Source: Alphaproteobacteria bacterium (GTDB taxonomy: Bacteria; Pseudomonadota; Alphaproteobacteria; UBA8366; GCA-2717185). From it: a stretch of 32,979 bases of DNA. This document shows, one piece after another, positions 31,209 through 32,979 of the stretch. The DNA lies in the NCBI GenBank assembly GCA_021774435.1, contig JAJFJB010000298.1:1-32979 (forward strand), in the 5' to 3' direction. Each line of letters starts with the position of its first letter. Position 1 is the stretch's first letter. A model generated the notes under the pieces. That model was not told where the DNA came from, searched no databases, and saw nothing but the letters and a program-made list of their open reading frames with translations. A program made the position numbers and the translations under genes.

Positions 31209-32030
31209 ATGCCCCCCACCTTCAATTGCGCCCGCCTGGATGTCGGGAATGACGGCGTCGCTACCTTCACCATGGCCCGGCCCGAGGCGCTGAATGCACT
31301 ATCACCCGGGCTGAAGGCCGATTTTCAAACCATGGTCGACTTCGTCGAAGGCAACGAGGATATCCGCGCCCTTGTCCTGACAGGCGAAGGCCGCGCCTTT
31401 TGCGCCGGCGGCGACGTGAAAGGCATGACCGACCGACTGGCGGATGGTCCCGGCCCTTCACGGCAAGGCATTTTGGAGGTGCATGGCTGGCTGCAGCGTC
31501 TGCACAATCTCGACTGCGCAGTGATCGCCGCGGTCGACGGCCTCGCCTTCGGTGGCGGTTTCAGTCTGGCCCTGGTGGCGGATATTGTTTTCGCCTCGCC
31601 GAAATCGAAATTCTGTTCGGTTTTTTCCCGTATCGGCCTGATGCCGGACATGGCGCTCGCCTATACACTGCCCCGCGTGGTCGGTCCCACACTGGCGAAG
31701 GATCTGATGTTTACCGGACGCAGCATATCGGCGGCAGAGGCGAAGGAACTCGGCATCGTCCATTCAGTCATCGACAGCGAAGACGGTGTCCTGGCGGAAG
31801 CCCAGGCCTATGCTGCACGCATCGCCAGGGGACCGAAGACAGCCGTAGCGATGACAAAACGCCTGGTGAACAAAACTTTTCAGAGCAGCTATGGCGACAT
31901 CGCCGACGCGGAAGCGGACGGCCAGACCCTCCTCTTCACGAGCCCCTTCTCCCAGGAAGCCATTCGCCGTTTCGTCGAAAAGGAGCCAGCGTTGTACAAT
32001 TGGGATCAGATGACGAAAGACGACGCGTAG
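31209..32030 (+). CDS. Crotonase family protein, PaaG/isomerase-like
   Basis: A 273-residue enoyl-CoA hydratase/isomerase superfamily protein. The oxyanion hole is formed by FCAGGDVKGM (64-73) and GLAFGGGFSLAL (111-122). Hydratase glutamates are absent: the GGG motif is followed by Phe-Ser and the second position is Phe in SVFSRIG. Instead RIGLMPDMALAYTLPRVVG contains Asp147 at the place used by PaaG-type ring-epoxide or delta3,delta2-enoyl-CoA isomerases. GGAG eight bases before the ATG supports the start. It leads an operon with an NTF2-like and a RidA-family gene. A double-bond or epoxide isomerisation of a CoA ester is the best inference. Confidence 0.92.
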   Translation: MPPTFNCARLDVGNDGVATFTMARPEALNALSPGLKADFQTMVDFVEGNEDIRALVLTGEGRAFCAGGDVKGMTDRLADGPGPSRQGILEVHGWLQRLHNLDCAVIAAVDGLAFGGGFSLALVADIVFASPKSKFCSVFSRIGLMPDMALAYTLPRVVGPTLAKDLMFTGRSISAAEAKELGIVHSVIDSEDGVLAEAQAYAARIARGPKTAVAMTKRLVNKTFQSSYGDIADAEADGQTLLFTSPFSQEAIRRFVEKEPALYNWDQMTKDDA

Positions 32031-32060
32031 GGTAAGCCACAATACCAAGGGAGAAATAAC

Positions 32061-32435
32061 ATGAGTGACAACGGCGACAAGATTATCGCGCTCGATAAGG
32101 AACGCATGCAGGCCATGGCGGACAAGGATGTCGCCAAATTGAACAACTTGATTTGCAAGGATTTGGTCTACACACATTCCTCGGCCCGTCTGGACACCAA
32201 GGAGAGCCTGATCGGCGCCATGGAGTCGGGCGCCACGGTCTACACGTCTGTCGAGCCTTCCGAAGTTGAAGCGCAGGATCTAGGCGACGTCGTGGTGCTG
32301 ACCGGCGCAGCACAGATCAGTGTCGTATCAAGCGGTAAACCCAACTCATTCGGGGTTCGCTTCACGGACGTCTATCAGAATCAAAATGGCACGTGGCGGA
32401 TGGTTGCCTGGCAATCGACCAAACTCCCAGAATAG
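32061..32435 (+). CDS. NTF2-like (DUF4440/SnoaL-type) protein
   Basis: A 124-residue single-domain protein with the cone-shaped NTF2 fold: an N-terminal helix IIALDKERMQAMADKDVAKL, the DLVYTHSSARLDTKESLIGA segment typical of DUF4440, and closing strands FTDVYQNQNGTWRMVAWQST. The family includes small isomerases, hydrolases and binding proteins. VYTHSSARLD supplies a polar pocket (His, Ser, Asp) often seen in catalytic members. GGGAG precedes the ATG, and the gene lies 30 bases after the crotonase and 18 before the RidA gene. Specific role unknown. Confidence 0.87.
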   Translation: MSDNGDKIIALDKERMQAMADKDVAKLNNLICKDLVYTHSSARLDTKESLIGAMESGATVYTSVEPSEVEAQDLGDVVVLTGAAQISVVSSGKPNSFGVRFTDVYQNQNGTWRMVAWQSTKLPE

Positions 32436-32453
32436 AACAATAGGAGCGCTCTC

Positions 32454-32801
32454 ATGACCCTCGAACATCTCGATTCCGGCGACATTCTGAGCCAGGCCGT
32501 CGTGCATGGCGACACCGTCTATCTGTGCGGCCTTACCCCGACGAACCGCGACCTCGACGTCGCGGGCCAAACCGAAGAAGTTTTGGCCAAGATCGACGAC
32601 CGGCTCGCGAAATGCGGTACCGACAAGTCGAAACTGCTCTCCGCCACGATCTACCTCACCGACATCAAACTCAAACCGGCCATGAATGGCGTTTGGACCT
32701 CGTGGCTCCGCGATCTGAAACGTCCGACACGCGCTTGTATTGGTGGGGTCGAGCTGGAACCGAATGTTCTGGTGGAGATTGTCGTCACCGCCGCGAAGTA
32801 A
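32454..32801 (+). CDS. RidA/YjgF/YER057c/UK114 family protein
   Basis: A 115-residue trimeric-barrel protein of the RidA family. The key Arg93 (PTRACIGG) and Glu108 (VLVEIVV) are spaced 15 apart, exactly as Arg105 and Glu120 of E. coli RidA. Enamine/imine deamination or a related hydrolase activity is therefore plausible. VVHGDTVYLCG and the QTEEVLAKIDDRLAKCGTD helix are standard. GGAG lies before the ATG. The gene ends the crotonase operon, so it is more likely a pathway enzyme of the RidA-like subfamilies than housekeeping RidA. No terminator was recognised in the roughly 180 bases to the window end. Confidence 0.9.
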   Translation: MTLEHLDSGDILSQAVVHGDTVYLCGLTPTNRDLDVAGQTEEVLAKIDDRLAKCGTDKSKLLSATIYLTDIKLKPAMNGVWTSWLRDLKRPTRACIGGVELEPNVLVEIVVTAAK

Positions 32802-32979
32802 CAATCTTGCGCCCCTTCGGCGTCATTTGGAGGATTCCATCTTCCATCAGCGATCATACGATATGTCGCACAAAGCGACGCTTTAAATGATTGATTTCTG
32901 TACGATAAGTTAATAACACCTTAGCGGGAAACACTGTCGCTTTTGTGTGATGGGACCGCATGTGTGCCTGTCAATCGAA

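Overview
The window looks like a chromosomal accessory/catabolic stretch of an alphaproteobacterium, possibly Rhodospirillales-like and environmental. It has moderately GC-rich coding DNA and a PAS_5-type protein, a family common in Alphaproteobacteria. It also has two PEP-CTERM surface proteins, an AcnX pair and many stand-alone oxygenases and flavoenzymes. The taxonomy is inferred from gene content only. I saw no rRNA, tRNA, CRISPR array, transposase, integrase, phage gene or dedicated transcription factor.

Layout. The left edge (1-393, minus) is the N-terminal part of a YghU-type glutathione transferase. A UbiD-family decarboxylase (minus) and a phytanoyl-CoA-dioxygenase-like (PhyH) enzyme (plus) diverge from 2465-2591. 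A PEP-CTERM protein (3796-4617) follows behind a near-consensus sigma-54 promoter. After a second PhyH enzyme (minus), a plus-strand run at 5792-9917 holds two alpha/beta hydrolases, a luciferase-like flavin oxidoreductase, an 82-residue orphan and an SDR. A lipoprotein with an internal duplication comes next, then a minus-strand two-gene Rieske oxygenase (alpha, beta) and an orphan secreted protein.

The middle (13444-17381, plus) is an acyl-CoA-metabolism operon: AMP-forming acyl-CoA ligase, DUF1330 protein, crotonase and D-2-hydroxyacid dehydrogenase. A decayed sulfatase fragment (17553-17939, minus) separates it from an acyl-CoA-dehydrogenase-like flavoprotein. Minus-strand genes then encode a low-GC lipoprotein, a PAS_5 protein and the AcnX small and large subunits. 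A nitroreductase diverges from the AcnX pair. A HAD hydrolase, an MFS transporter and a PilZ protein are stacked on the minus strand.

The right third has a third PhyH enzyme, a Baeyer-Villiger-type flavin monooxygenase, and a fourth PhyH enzyme divergent from it across two adjacent palindromes. A second PEP-CTERM protein follows, built from six tandem ~47-residue blades. The last operon encodes a PaaG-like crotonase, an NTF2-like protein and a RidA-family protein.

How the genes may work together (inference): the window is a mosaic of small one- to four-gene catabolic modules rather than one long pathway. Oxygen-dependent activation (four PhyH enzymes, Rieske oxygenase, Baeyer-Villiger-type and luciferase-like monooxygenases) would feed CoA ligation, crotonase chemistry, oxidation and decarboxylation. 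Electron-transfer partners of the Rieske oxygenase, the prFMN synthase needed by UbiD and the exosortase needed by the PEP-CTERM proteins are not in the window. The points most worth checking are the sigma-54/PEP-CTERM promoter with its phased upstream repeats, the AcnX pair without hydroxyproline-pathway neighbours, the crotonases and ACAD-like protein lacking the usual catalytic glutamates, the six-blade repeat protein and the sulfatase relic.
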